A stretch of DNA of 64,000 bases, taken from positions 558,001-622,000 of the forward strand of contig CAVXLZ010000001.1 of NCBI GenBank assembly GCA_963762825.1. Direction: 5' to 3'. The DNA comes from Miltoncostaea sp963762825 (GTDB lineage Bacteria; Actinomycetota; Thermoleophilia; Miltoncostaeales; Miltoncostaeaceae). The position numbers and the translations under genes are program-made. Under the pieces are notes generated by a model that saw only the letters and a program-made list of their open reading frames with translations, did no database searches and had not been told where the DNA came from. How positions within the stretch are numbered: the stretch's first letter is position 1; each line of letters begins with the position of its first letter. Shown one piece after another: positions 23,946 to 33,490 of this stretch.

Positions 23946-26300
23946 CTATCCGGTCACCGACGGCTGGTTACGGGACCGCGGCGCCCTCAGCCGGGTCCGG
24001 ACCGTGTCCCTGACACGTGACGCATTGCTCGCGACGGCGGTCGCCACCGGGCGGCGGATCGTCCCGTTGGTCCCGAGCAGCCGGACTCTGATGCACACGG
24101 TCCGACGTGCCCCGGCTTGCAGCGAACGCGTGCTCCACACCAGCCGTCCGGCGGCCAGGCGAGACCCCGTGGGGCGCCTCACCAGGGTCAGGCCGCGTGC
24201 GATCGGAATGCGGATCGTCACCGAGCGCGCCACGACGCGGCTGCGGTTGCGGACGGTTCCGCAGTAGGTCGCCCGGGCTCCGGCCCGCGCGGTCCTCGGG
24301 CCGCGAAGGTCGATCGCGAGGACCGCCCTCCCGGGACCCGCCGCGACCGCGACCGTGGTCGGGTCGCCCGGAAGGACCGTCACGGGATCGTCGGTCACCA
24401 GGGGCGGCAGCCCGCTGGCGTTCACGGTCGCCTGATTGCGGATCTGGGTGGTCCCGGCGGGGAGGGTGGCGACGAGGCGGGCGCGGAACGCGACCGTCAC
24501 CGAAGCGCCCGGTGAGATGGTCCCGATATCCACCCGCAGGGCTGTCTGGCCCACGGCATTGCCGCTGGCGACGGTGCCGGCGCTCGTGGTCACGGAGCCC
24601 ACCACGAGGCGGGTGAGAGGGTCGAGCGCGTCGGTCAGCACCACTCCGGTCGCCGCCAGATTGCCCGAGTTGGAGATCACGACGGTGTAGCCGAGGGTGT
24701 CGCCGCCACTCGCACCACCGCTGCTGTCGGCGTCGACCGCCAGCGCGGCGCTCTTCGTGGCCGCGAGCACGGGCGCCCCGACGACGGTGACGCTCACCGG
24801 CGCGGTCGTGTCCGTGAAGGGCGTCCCGCTGGTCGCAGCCGTGAAGTCGGTCGTCGCGGCGTTGGGGATGACGGTTCCGGCGGCGGTGCCATCGGCCACC
24901 TTCACACGGAAGCGGACGGAGGTCGCCTCGCCCACCGCCAGCTGGCCCCCGCCACCGGCGGTGGCGCCGGTCCCCAGCCGGAACACGACCCCCGACGCGC
25001 CGCCCTCGGCGAGATCATCGCCGGCGGCGTCGGTGGCGGGTCCGCTGCCGGCCCCGCTCGTGATGGCCAGGGAGCCCGGGACGTAGGTGGTGCCGACGGG
25101 AATCGGGTCGGTGAGCCGCACGCCGGTGGCGGCGTCGAGGCCGGTGTTCCTCAGGGAGATCGCGTACTCGAGCACGTCGCCGGCCTGCACCTGGCCGCCG
25201 TTCAGGTCGGCCACGGTCTTCTCGGATGCGAGGGTGGGGGCGAAGAGGTCGAAGGCCGTCGTCACCACGCCCGGGTTGTAGCTCTCCCCGCCCGTGGTCA
25301 GGGCGATCGTCGTCGAGGTGGCTCCGTTGGGCACCAGGCCGTCCACGGAGAGGACGTCGGCGTCGAACCCGAGCTGGTTGGCGTAGTTCGGGGTCTTCGC
25401 CGTCAGCGCGGCGCCGGTCCGGGAGATCGAGCTGTTGAAGATGTCGTCGGCGGGGTTGAGCGCGTCCGAGACGATCGTGCCGTTCAGCGTCAGGCTGTCC
25501 CCGAGGAAGACCGAGCCGGGGGAGCCCTTGTCGCCGTCGTAGGCGACCACGCCGAGGCGGGCCCGCACGGGTCCGCTCGGCGGGGTGAGGAAGCCGCTCA
25601 CGGGGATCGTCAGGGACGGGTTGCTGACGCTGACGAACTGGTACCCGTCGAACACGGACAGGTTGCGCAGAGGTGCCGCCGGGTCGCGGTAGGCGATCAC
25701 CAGCGACCAGCCGCCCCAGGTGTTGGTTCCGCGGGCGACCTGCACGTCGGACACGCCGTACGTCCCTGCGCCGGCCGCCTTGACCTGGGTCGTCACATCG
25801 GCGAACGCCTCGTAGTTGGATCCGTTGTCGGTGGTCGTGCCGATGACCTCGCCGGTCAACGCCAAGTAGCCCGCCGTGCCGGGGGTCGAGAACCCGACCG
25901 ATCCGATCGCGCCGACGTCGGGTGCCGACGCTGATCCCGATCCGCCGCCGGCCGCGGTCCGTCCGCCCCAGTAGAGGCCCGCGAAGAGCACCGTCGCGCC
26001 GGCCGGAAGATCGACCTGGGCCTGGCTCGAGTTGAAGGTCGATGCGTCGCCATCGACGTCGACGAAGGTCATGCCGAAGCCGTTGTTCTGGCCCACCGCA
26101 CCGCCCTGCACCGCGCTGCACGCCGAGGCGCTCGCCGGGCAGGTGAGCACCGTGTTGCCGACGATCGCGATGTCACCCGGGGCGTTGGCCGAGTAGCGCA
26201 GCGCGAAGGGAGCCGGTGCGGCGAACGCCGCCGGTGCGAGGGCGAGGACCGCGGTCAGAAGCGCGAGCACGCCGAGGGTGGAGCGAACGGATCTGAGCAA
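23946..26300 (-). CDS. Secreted surface protein with DUF11 repeats
   Basis: 784 residues from TTG 26300 (GAGGTG eight bases upstream). A signal peptide ends ...APAAFA-AP. The next 330 residues form a beta-rich domain with FAGLYWGGRT and NTWGGWSLVIAYRD, often found ahead of DUF11 repeats. Two DUF11 repeats follow (DVLEYAISLRNTGLDAATGV and the matching GYTVVISNSGNLAATGVVLTD), then a third, diverged arginine-rich repeat at the C-terminus. No LPXTG motif or membrane anchor is seen, so attachment to the wall is unclear. It may act as adhesin or wall scaffold; the class F sortase protein at 5.5 kb is not an obvious partner. Confidence 0.85.
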   Translation of the reverse strand: MLRSVRSTLGVLALLTAVLALAPAAFAAPAPFALRYSANAPGDIAIVGNTVLTCPASASACSAVQGGAVGQNNGFGMTFVDVDGDASTFNSSQAQVDLPAGATVLFAGLYWGGRTAAGGGSGSASAPDVGAIGSVGFSTPGTAGYLALTGEVIGTTTDNGSNYEAFADVTTQVKAAGAGTYGVSDVQVARGTNTWGGWSLVIAYRDPAAPLRNLSVFDGYQFVSVSNPSLTIPVSGFLTPPSGPVRARLGVVAYDGDKGSPGSVFLGDSLTLNGTIVSDALNPADDIFNSSISRTGAALTAKTPNYANQLGFDADVLSVDGLVPNGATSTTIALTTGGESYNPGVVTTAFDLFAPTLASEKTVADLNGGQVQAGDVLEYAISLRNTGLDAATGVRLTDPIPVGTTYVPGSLAITSGAGSGPATDAAGDDLAEGGASGVVFRLGTGATAGGGGQLAVGEATSVRFRVKVADGTAAGTVIPNAATTDFTAATSGTPFTDTTAPVSVTVVGAPVLAATKSAALAVDADSSGGASGGDTLGYTVVISNSGNLAATGVVLTDALDPLTRLVVGSVTTSAGTVASGNAVGQTALRVDIGTISPGASVTVAFRARLVATLPAGTTQIRNQATVNASGLPPLVTDDPVTVLPGDPTTVAVAAGPGRAVLAIDLRGPRTARAGARATYCGTVRNRSRVVARSVTIRIPIARGLTLVRRPTGSRLAAGRLVWSTRSLQAGARRTVCIRVRLLGTNGTIRRPVATAVASNASRVRDTVRTRLRAPRSRNQPSVTG

Positions 26301-26368
26301 CGGGGCACCTCGTCGTCATATGGAAGAACCGGCGAATCCGCTTCCGTGGGCCGGTCTCAGGCGTTGCG

Positions 26369-26374
26369 ACCCTA
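26369..26374 (-). promoter_or_regulatory. -10 box TAGGGT for the DUF11 gene
   Basis: On the minus strand TAGGGT lies about 70 bases before the TTG start, leaving a leader with its own ribosome-binding site. Confidence 0.4.
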
Positions 26375-26394
26375 CCGGCTCGACGCCGTCGCGG

Positions 26395-26808
26395 TCATCT
26401 CGCCTTGCGCTCCACCCCCGCGACGAACCGCGCGCGATCGACCACGAACCGCTCGTGGGTGCCCGCGCAGATCGTCTCCCGCTCGTCGCGCGCGTCGGCC
26501 GAGAAGGTCAGACGACGGCCGTCGATCCGCTCGAGGCGGACCCGGGCGACGACCTCCATCCCTGGCGGGGTCGCGGCATCGTGACTGAGATCCACCCGGG
26601 TCCCGAGCGACATCTCACCCTCGTCCAGGTGCGGGCCGATGGCCTGCAGGCAGGCCCACTCCACGAGGCCGACCATGAACCCGGTGGCGAACACCTCGGG
26701 CATCGACGCGAACTCGTGCGACTCGGGATAGAGGTGGGGCACGGTCTTCGCCACGGGCACGACGAACCGCAACTCATGCTCGATTCCCGTCACGAGGCTC
26801 GGTTTCAT
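26395..26808 (-). CDS. Hotdog-fold thioesterase (FlK-like)
   Basis: A 137-residue protein resembling the fluoroacetyl-CoA thioesterase family: FATGFMVGLVEWACLQAI holds the hotdog helix with a Glu, and SLGTRVDLSHDAATPPGMEV holds the conserved Thr/His region. The family hydrolyses acyl-CoA thioesters. ATG 26808 is preceded by GAGAGGTGAG. The promoter region of the DUF11 gene lies just downstream, so the two minus-strand genes may be separate units. Confidence 0.75.
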   Translation of the reverse strand: MKPSLVTGIEHELRFVVPVAKTVPHLYPESHEFASMPEVFATGFMVGLVEWACLQAIGPHLDEGEMSLGTRVDLSHDAATPPGMEVVARVRLERIDGRRLTFSADARDERETICAGTHERFVVDRARFVAGVERKAR

Positions 26809-26892
26809 CTGGCTCACCTCTCCGGAGGGGACGCACCGCAATGATGTCGCGGGGCGCGGACGCCCGCCACGCGATGTGGGATCATCGCCCGC

Positions 26893-27260
26893 ATGGAGCC
26901 GATCCGGGTCTCCCACGACGAACGCGATCGGGCCGTGGAGGCGCTCACCTCCGCCGCAGCCGAGGGCCGCCTGACGCTCGAGGAGCTCGCCGAGCGCACC
27001 GAGGCGGCGCTCGTGGCGACCTCCCGCGCCGAGCTCGAGCCCCTCACCGCCGATCTGCCGCCGGAGGAGACCCACCTCGGCGCCCGAGGCGCGGGCTCGC
27101 GCTGGATCCTGGGGATCATGGGCGGCGGCGACAGATCCGGGCGGAGGGTCCTGCCCCTCCGTCGGGGGCGCCCGTGGTACGGGTCCGCGCCTACTCGCTG
27201 ATGGGCGGCACCGACGTCGTGACCGCACCCGCCCGAGGATCGGCGCTCCCCTTCCCGTGA
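26893..27260 (+). CDS. DUF1707 protein, frame broken near 27135-27155
   Basis: The first 50 residues are a DUF1707 domain (IRVSHDERDRAVEALTSAAAEGRLTLEEL, given here in part: key points are the R.SD/E.R start and the GRL..EE turn). This frame ends early at 27199-27201. In the frame shifted by +2, VVRVRAYSLMGGTDVV continues to TGA 27258-27260 and looks like the C-terminal part usual in such proteins (V.V.a.lMGG.dv). One base appears to be missing, or two added, between about 27133 and 27160. The repaired product would be about 122 residues. DUF1707 proteins are small envelope-linked proteins of unknown role. GATCAT seven bases before the ATG may be its -10 box. Confidence 0.7.
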
Positions 27261-27320
27261 CGCCCCGAAGCTCCGGCCGCAGGCATTCTGAGGGCCGGGG
27301 ACGGGCCCAGGTCGAGTCGC

Positions 27321-27326
27321 TATGCT
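27321..27326 (+). promoter_or_regulatory. -10 box TATGCT of the tRNA-His/tRNA-Leu unit
   Basis: TATGCT lies 30 bases before tRNA-His and is the best -10 match in the gap after the DUF1707 gene. Confidence 0.5.
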
Positions 27327-27356
27327 CCACGAGTCGGGCCTGCCGGCCCGTCACGT

Positions 27357-27430
27357 GGTGGACGTAGCTCAGTTGGTAGAGCTCCTGGTTGTGGTCCAGG
27401 CGGTCGTGGGTTCGAGTCCCATCGTTCACC
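27357..27430 (+). tRNA. tRNA-His (anticodon GTG)
   Basis: The acceptor stem GTGGACG pairs with CGTTCAC, an extra 5' G (27357, the G-1 of tRNA-His) faces the C discriminator, and the anticodon loop TTGTGGT gives GTG. The T-loop is TTCGAGT. Confidence 0.95.
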
Positions 27431-27449
27431 CCTCGGCGCCAGGTATCGA

Positions 27450-27531
27450 GCGGGTGTGGCGAAACCGGTAGACGCGCTAGGTTTAGGTCCTAGTGGGGCA
27501 ACCCATGGAGGTTCGAGTCCTCTCACCCGCA
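27450..27531 (+). tRNA. tRNA-Leu (anticodon TAG)
   Basis: The acceptor GCGGGTG pairs with CACCCGC. The anticodon loop TTTAGGT lies between CTAGG and CCTAG, and a long variable arm (TGGGGCAACCCA) marks a class II tRNA. It is 19 bases after tRNA-His and 11 bases before tig. Confidence 0.95.
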
Positions 27532-27542
27532 TACAGGTGCAC

Positions 27543-28976
27543 ATGTCGCTGACCGCAGAAGTCACAACGCTCGAAGAGAACCGCGTCCGTCTCGACGTGG
27601 CGGTTCCCGAGGACGAGGTCCAGCGCCGCATGGACCGCGCCATCAAGAAGATGGCGCGCGAGGTGCGGGTCCCGGGGTTCCGGCCCGGGAAGGCGCCGGC
27701 CGAGGTGGTCGTGCAGCGCGTCGGGCACGACGCGGTCGTTCAGGAGATGCTCCGCAGCGCCCTGGGCGACTGGTACTCGCAGGCGGTCAGCGACACCGGC
27801 ATCGTGCCGATCGACGAGCCCGACCTCGATCTGAACGAGGTGCCCGAGGAGGGCGACCTGAGCTTCACGGCCACCGTCCAGGTGCGCCCGTCGGCGACGC
27901 TCGGCGACTACAGCGGCCTGGAGATCGGGCGGGCGGAGGTGGAGCTCCCCGAGGGGGCTCTCGAGGCCCAGCTCGAATCGCTGCGCGAGCGCGCGGCGAA
28001 GCTCGTGCCGGTCGAGCGGGCCGCGGGCAAGGGCGACTTCGTGATCATCGACTTCGACGGCACGCTGGACGGCAAGACCGTGCGGCAGGCCAGCGCCCGC
28101 GACTACGCGGTGGAGCTTGGCGGAGGGCGGCTGCTCCCCGAGTTCGATCAGCGCCTGCTGGGTATGAGCGCGGGCGAGACGGTGACCTTCCCGGTGGGCT
28201 ACGCGGCGAACGACGGCCGCCCCGAGCTGCAGGGCAAGACGATCGAGTACACCGTCAGCCTGAAGGGCGTGCAGGAGAAGGACCTCCCGCCCCTCAACGA
28301 CGATCTCGCGCTCGAGGTGAGCGAGTTCGACACCATGGACGAGCTGCGCGCCGACCTCGAACGGCGGCTCACCGAGGCGGCCACCGAGCGCGTCGATGAG
28401 CTCTTTCGGCGGATGGTGATCGATGCCGTCTCCGAGAAGGCGACGGTCGACGTGCCGACCGTCATGACCGACCGGCGCATCGGGAGCATCCTCCAGCAGA
28501 CGGCGCAACAACTGCCGGAGAACGTCTCCTTCGAGGACTACATCGCCGCGACCGGCCGCACCATCGAGCAGGTGATCGAGGAGCTGCGCCCCGACGCGGA
28601 GATGGCCGTCAAGCGCGAGCTCGTGGTCGAGGCGGTCGCCGAGGCGGAGGGCGTCGAGATCACCGACGAGGAGATGGAGGAGCAGGTCCGGACCGACGCC
28701 GAGGCCACGGGCCGGGCGCCGGACCGGCTGCTGGCCGAGCTGCGCGAGCACGGCGGCTGGGATGCTCTGCGTCAGGACATGCGCCTGCGCAAGGCCGTGG
28801 ACCACCTGATCGCCAACGTGACGGCGATCCCGATGGCCCAGGCCGAGGCCCGCGAGCGCCTCTGGACGCCCGAGGATGACCGCCAGAAGGTCGCCGAGAA
28901 GGCGGCCGGGCCGGAGGACACGGCAGGGAAGCCCGCCCAGGCGGGGAAGCTGTGGACGCCCGGCGACCCACGATGA
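27543..28976 (+). CDS. tig: Trigger factor
   Basis: Ribosome-bound chaperone and prolyl isomerase. Residues 1-110 form the ribosome-binding domain with the signature VRVPGFRPGKAPAEVV. The FKBP domain follows (GDFVIIDFDGTLDG), then the helical C-terminal domain with EVTDEEMEEQV-like ITDEEMEEQVRTDAEATGR. The acidic, lysine-containing tail ends KLWTPGDPR. ATG 27543 lies just after tRNA-Leu. It is followed by clpP and clpX, the usual order. Confidence 0.96.
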   Translation: MSLTAEVTTLEENRVRLDVAVPEDEVQRRMDRAIKKMAREVRVPGFRPGKAPAEVVVQRVGHDAVVQEMLRSALGDWYSQAVSDTGIVPIDEPDLDLNEVPEEGDLSFTATVQVRPSATLGDYSGLEIGRAEVELPEGALEAQLESLRERAAKLVPVERAAGKGDFVIIDFDGTLDGKTVRQASARDYAVELGGGRLLPEFDQRLLGMSAGETVTFPVGYAANDGRPELQGKTIEYTVSLKGVQEKDLPPLNDDLALEVSEFDTMDELRADLERRLTEAATERVDELFRRMVIDAVSEKATVDVPTVMTDRRIGSILQQTAQQLPENVSFEDYIAATGRTIEQVIEELRPDAEMAVKRELVVEAVAEAEGVEITDEEMEEQVRTDAEATGRAPDRLLAELREHGGWDALRQDMRLRKAVDHLIANVTAIPMAQAEARERLWTPEDDRQKVAEKAAGPEDTAGKPAQAGKLWTPGDPR

Positions 28977-29004
28977 CGAGCGCCACCAGATCGGAGCCCA
29001 CCGC

Positions 29005-29589
<585 letters not shown>

Positions 29590-29644
29590 TGTCCCGTCAG
29601 GCAACGTCCGCCCAGAGCGCGGGCGACGTCACCGGACACCGCGC

Positions 29645-29650
29645 TAGCCT
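29645..29650 (+). promoter_or_regulatory. -10 box TAGCCT upstream of clpX
   Basis: TAGCCT lies 12 bases before GTG 29663 and 15 before ATG 29666, in the gap after clpP, so clpX can be transcribed alone from a very short leader. Confidence 0.45.
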
Positions 29651-29662
29651 CCCGGCTGGTAC

Positions 29663-30938
29663 GTGATGCCCAAGTCACCCGAGTCCAACGAACAGCTCCT
29701 GTGCAGCTTCTGCGGCAAGTCGCAGCGGCAGGTCAAGAAGCTGATCGCGGGCCCCGGCGTCTACATCTGCGACGAGTGCATCGATCTCTGCAACGAGATC
29801 ATCGACGAGGAGCTGACCACCCCGGTCACCTTCGACCCGGAGGCGCTTCCGCGCCCGCGCGAGATCTACGACGTGCTCAACGACTACGTGGTGGGGCAGG
29901 AGGAGGCCAAGCGGACGCTGGCCGTCGCCGTCTACAACCACTACAAGCGCGTCAACATGATGTCGGCGGGCGACTCCGACATCGAGCTGCAGAAGAGCAA
30001 CATCCTGCTGCTCGGGCCGACCGGCTGCGGCAAGACGCTGCTCGCCCAGACGCTCGCCCGCATCCTCAACGTGCCGTTCGCGATCGCCGACGCCACGGCG
30101 CTCACCGAGGCCGGGTACGTCGGCGAGGATGTCGAGAACATCCTCCTCAAGCTGATCCAGGCCGCCGACTTCGACGTCAAGAAGGCCGAGACCGGGATCA
30201 TCTACATCGACGAGGTCGACAAGATCGCGCGCAAGGCCGACAACCCGTCGATCACGCGCGACGTGTCGGGCGAGGGGGTGCAGCAGGCGCTTCTGAAGAT
30301 CCTCGAGGGGACCGTGGCCTCGGTGCCGCCCCAGGGCGGGCGCAAGCATCCGCACCAGGAGTTCCTCACGATCGACACCACCAACGTGCTCTTCATCTGC
30401 GGGGGCGCGTTCGCCGACCTGGAGCAGATCATCGAGCGGCGGATCGGCCACAAGGGCGTCGGGTTCGCCGCCGACGTGCGGAGCCGCCACGAGCACGATC
30501 CGCACGACGCCTTCAGCGAGGTCCTGCCGGAGGACCTCATGAACTACGGCCTGATCCCCGAGTTCATCGGCCGCCTGCCGGTCATCTCGGCCGTTCACCA
30601 GCTCTCGCGGGACGATCTGGTGCAGATCCTCACCGAGCCGAAGAACGCGCTCGTGCGCCAGTACGCCGCGCTTCTTCCAGTTCGACGAGGTGGACCTCGT
30701 CTTCGCCGACGATTCGCTCAACGCGATCGCCGACAAGGCGCTCGAGCGCGAGACCGGTGCCCGCGGGCTGCGCTCGATCATGGAGGCGGCCCTGCTCAAC
30801 GTGATGTTCGAGCTGCCCTCGCGCGAGGACGTGCGCAAGTGCGTGGTGACCCGCGAGACGATCGAGAAGGGGCTGCCGCCGACCCTCGTCACCGAGGCGC
30901 CCGAGAGGGCCGCCGAGGCGGGCGGGGAGTCCGCATAG
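29663..30938 (+). CDS. clpX: Clp protease ATPase subunit; one-base frameshift near 30668
   Basis: AAA+ unfoldase. The C4 zinc finger (LLCSFCGK...YICDECIDLC), Walker A GPTGCGKT, Walker B IIYIDEVDKIA and the GYVGEDVE pore loop are all in the first frame, up to KNALVRQYA. The rest (FDEVDLVFADDSLNAIADKAL, ERETGARGLRSIMEAALL, the sensor-2 arginine) is in the +1 frame to TAG 30936-30938. Deleting G30668 gives QYARFFQFDEVDL, matching the usual QYQRFFEFDEVDL of actinobacterial ClpX. The repaired length of 424 residues is normal. An inactive ClpX would be a severe defect, so an error or recoding is more likely than a pseudogene. Confidence 0.9.
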
Positions 30939-30961
30939 CCCCTCCCCGTGAGGGTGAGCCC

Positions 30962-33490
30962 GTGAAGCCTGCCGGCCGATTCGAGCCCTCGGAGGTGGAG
31001 GCACGCTGGACGGAGGCCTGGCGCGCGGCCGGAATCGGTCACGCGGATCCCGCGAGCGACGCCCCCGCCTTCTCGATCGCCATCCCGCCGCCCAACATCA
31101 CGGGCGCGCTGCACATGGGCCATGCGCTCAACAACACGATCCAGGACCTGCTGATCCGCCGGCGCCGGATGGCGGGCGACGAGACCATGTGGATCTGCGG
31201 TACCGATCACGCGGGCATCGCCACCCAGGCGGTGGTCGAGAAGGCGCTCGCCGCCGAGGGATCGACGCGTGCCGAGCTGGGACGGGAGGAGTTCGTGCGA
31301 CGGGTCTGGGAGTGGAAGGATCACTCCGGCGGCACGATCATCGGCCAGCTGCGCCGGCTGGGCTGCACGCTCGATTTCGCCCGCGAGCGCTTCACCATGG
31401 ACGAGGCCTACGCCGAGGCGGTCCAGCACGTCTTCGTGGACCTCTACGAGAAGGGCCACGTCTACCGCGACCGCTACATGGTCAACTGGGATCCCGGGCT
31501 CGGCTCGGCCATCTCCGACCTGGAGGTGGAGGAGCGCGAGGCCACCGACACCCTGGTCTCGATCGCCTACCCCCTCAGCGACGGCTCGGGCGAGATCGTC
31601 GTCGCAACCGTCCGCCCCGAGACCATGCTCGGAGACACGGCCGTCGCCGTCAATCCGTCCGACGAGCGCTATCGCGACCTGATCGGGCGCACGGTCACCC
31701 TCCCCCTGGTGGGGCGGGAGATCCCGGTCGTCGGCGACGACTACGTGCAGGTCGACTTCGGCACCGGGGCGCTCAAGGTCACGCCCGCCCACGACGCCAA
31801 CGACTTCGAGATCGGCCGCCGCCACGGCCTCGAGGCGATCAACGTGATCGGCGAGGACGGGCGCATGACCGCCGAGGCGGGCGAGCGCTACGCCGGCCTC
31901 ACCCCGGCCGAGTGCCAGGCCAGGGTGATCGCCGACCTGCGGGCCGAAGGGCTGATCCGGGGCGAGGAGCCCTACACGCACACGGTGCCGTTCTCCCAGC
32001 GCTCGGGCGCGCGCGTCGAGCCCCTCGTGTCTCTCCAGTGGTTCTGCGACATGACCCGGCTCGCCCAGCCCGCCATCGCGGCGGTGGAGGAGGGGCGGGT
32101 GAGGTTCACCCCGCCCAAGTGGGGCGAGGTCTACCTCAACTGGATGCGCGAGATCCGCCCGTGGTGCGTGTCCCGCCAGCTGTGGTGGGGCCACCAGCTG
32201 CCGGTCTACTACCGCGGCGACGAGATCCACGTCGGCAGGACTGCCCCGGAAGGGGCGGGCTGGGTCCGCGACGAGGACGTGCTCGACACGTGGTTCAGCT
32301 CGGCGCTGTGGCCGTTCGCCACGCTCGGCTGGCCCGAGCAGACCCCGGAGCTCGCCAAGTTCTATCCCACCCGGGTGCTCTCCACCGCGCGCGACATCAT
32401 CTTCCTCTGGGTGGCGCGCATGGTGATGATGGGCCTCGAGTACACGGGCACCGAGCCGTTCTCCGAGGTCTACATCCACTCGGTGGTGCAGGCGCCCGAC
32501 GGCCGGCGCATGAGCAAGTCGCTCGGAACCGGCATAGACCCGCTGGAGCTGATCGACCGCAACGGGGCCGACGCGCTGCGCTTCGGCCTGCTCATGATGT
32601 CGAGCACCCAGGACGTGCGCTTCAGCGCCGACCGGGTGGATCAGGGGCGCCAGCTCGTCACCAAGCTCTGGAACGCGGCGCGGCTGGTCGTCGACCGGGG
32701 TGGCCGGGCAGGGCTCGGACCGGCTCCTGCCGGTACGCTCGCCGATCGCTGGATCGCCTCACGGATCGCCGACGCGGTCGAGCGCTCGCACGATCTGATC
32801 GCCGGGTTCCAGCTCTCGCAGCTCGCGGACATGGTCTACCACCTGGTCTTCGACGACTACTGCGATTGGTACCTCGAGCTGCTGAAGGCAGGGGAGGCCA
32901 CTCCCGAGATGGCCGGTCGGGCGCTCGAGGAGCTGCTCGCGCTCGCCCACCCGCTGATGCCGTTCGTCACCGAGGAGTGCTGGTCGCGGACGCCGGGCGC
33001 CGAAGGCCTGCTGGCCTCCCACGGTCCCGCCCAGCCGCCCGGCCCCCGTGACGAGGCCGCGGAGACCGAGGTCGCGGCCGTCCAGGAGGTCGTCACCGTC
33101 CTGCGCGCCTACCGGTCCTCGCGCGGCCTGCCGCCGAGGACGCCGCTGGTGATGTCGCCGGCCCCTCACCCGTCGGTCGCGGCGCTCACCTCGGTCACCG
33201 AGGCCGCGCCCGAGGCCCAGGCCACCCTCACCGCGACCCTCCTGCCCGACGGCCGGTCGATCCTCGTCGGGGCGCTCGCCGAGGACGTCGATCCGGCGAT
33301 CGAGCGCCGTCGGCTGGCCGACGAGCTCGCGACCGCCACGAACGAGGCCGAGCGCGCCCGCAGGAAGCTCGCCGACGCCCGGTTCGTGGAGCGCGCCCCC
33401 GCGCACCTCGTGGAGGCCGAGCGCGAGAAGGCCGCGCGGTACGAGGCCGAGCGCGACGCGCTGACGGCGCGCATCGCCCTCCTGGGATGA
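30962..33490 (+). CDS. valS: Valyl-tRNA synthetase
   Basis: Class I synthetase of 842 residues. NITGALHMGHALNN holds the HIGH motif, the CP1 editing domain has STARPETMLGDTAVA-like TVRPETMLGDTAVAV, and GRRMSKSLGTGIDP holds KMSKS. The C-terminal coiled coil (ERRRLADELATATNEAER...) is typical of ValRS. GTG 30962 follows GGTGAG by a few bases. Because the clpX frameshift leaves the first clpX frame open into valS, a naive reading shows one fused protein; two genes are meant. It overlaps folC by four bases. Confidence 0.96.
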   Translation: MKPAGRFEPSEVEARWTEAWRAAGIGHADPASDAPAFSIAIPPPNITGALHMGHALNNTIQDLLIRRRRMAGDETMWICGTDHAGIATQAVVEKALAAEGSTRAELGREEFVRRVWEWKDHSGGTIIGQLRRLGCTLDFARERFTMDEAYAEAVQHVFVDLYEKGHVYRDRYMVNWDPGLGSAISDLEVEEREATDTLVSIAYPLSDGSGEIVVATVRPETMLGDTAVAVNPSDERYRDLIGRTVTLPLVGREIPVVGDDYVQVDFGTGALKVTPAHDANDFEIGRRHGLEAINVIGEDGRMTAEAGERYAGLTPAECQARVIADLRAEGLIRGEEPYTHTVPFSQRSGARVEPLVSLQWFCDMTRLAQPAIAAVEEGRVRFTPPKWGEVYLNWMREIRPWCVSRQLWWGHQLPVYYRGDEIHVGRTAPEGAGWVRDEDVLDTWFSSALWPFATLGWPEQTPELAKFYPTRVLSTARDIIFLWVARMVMMGLEYTGTEPFSEVYIHSVVQAPDGRRMSKSLGTGIDPLELIDRNGADALRFGLLMMSSTQDVRFSADRVDQGRQLVTKLWNAARLVVDRGGRAGLGPAPAGTLADRWIASRIADAVERSHDLIAGFQLSQLADMVYHLVFDDYCDWYLELLKAGEATPEMAGRALEELLALAHPLMPFVTEECWSRTPGAEGLLASHGPAQPPGPRDEAAETEVAAVQEVVTVLRAYRSSRGLPPRTPLVMSPAPHPSVAALTSVTEAAPEAQATLTATLLPDGRSILVGALAEDVDPAIERRRLADELATATNEAERARRKLADARFVERAPAHLVEAEREKAARYEAERDALTARIALLG

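Noticed and set aside
29675..32479. A 934-codon minus-strand open frame opposite clpX and valS
   Set aside because: Antisense shadow of conserved genes; no recognisable domain.
29663..33490. A single open frame that looks like a 1275-residue ClpX-ValRS fusion
   Set aside because: It arises because the clpX frameshift leaves the first frame open into valS. ClpX ends properly in the +1 frame at 30938, and valS has its own GTG and ribosome-binding site.
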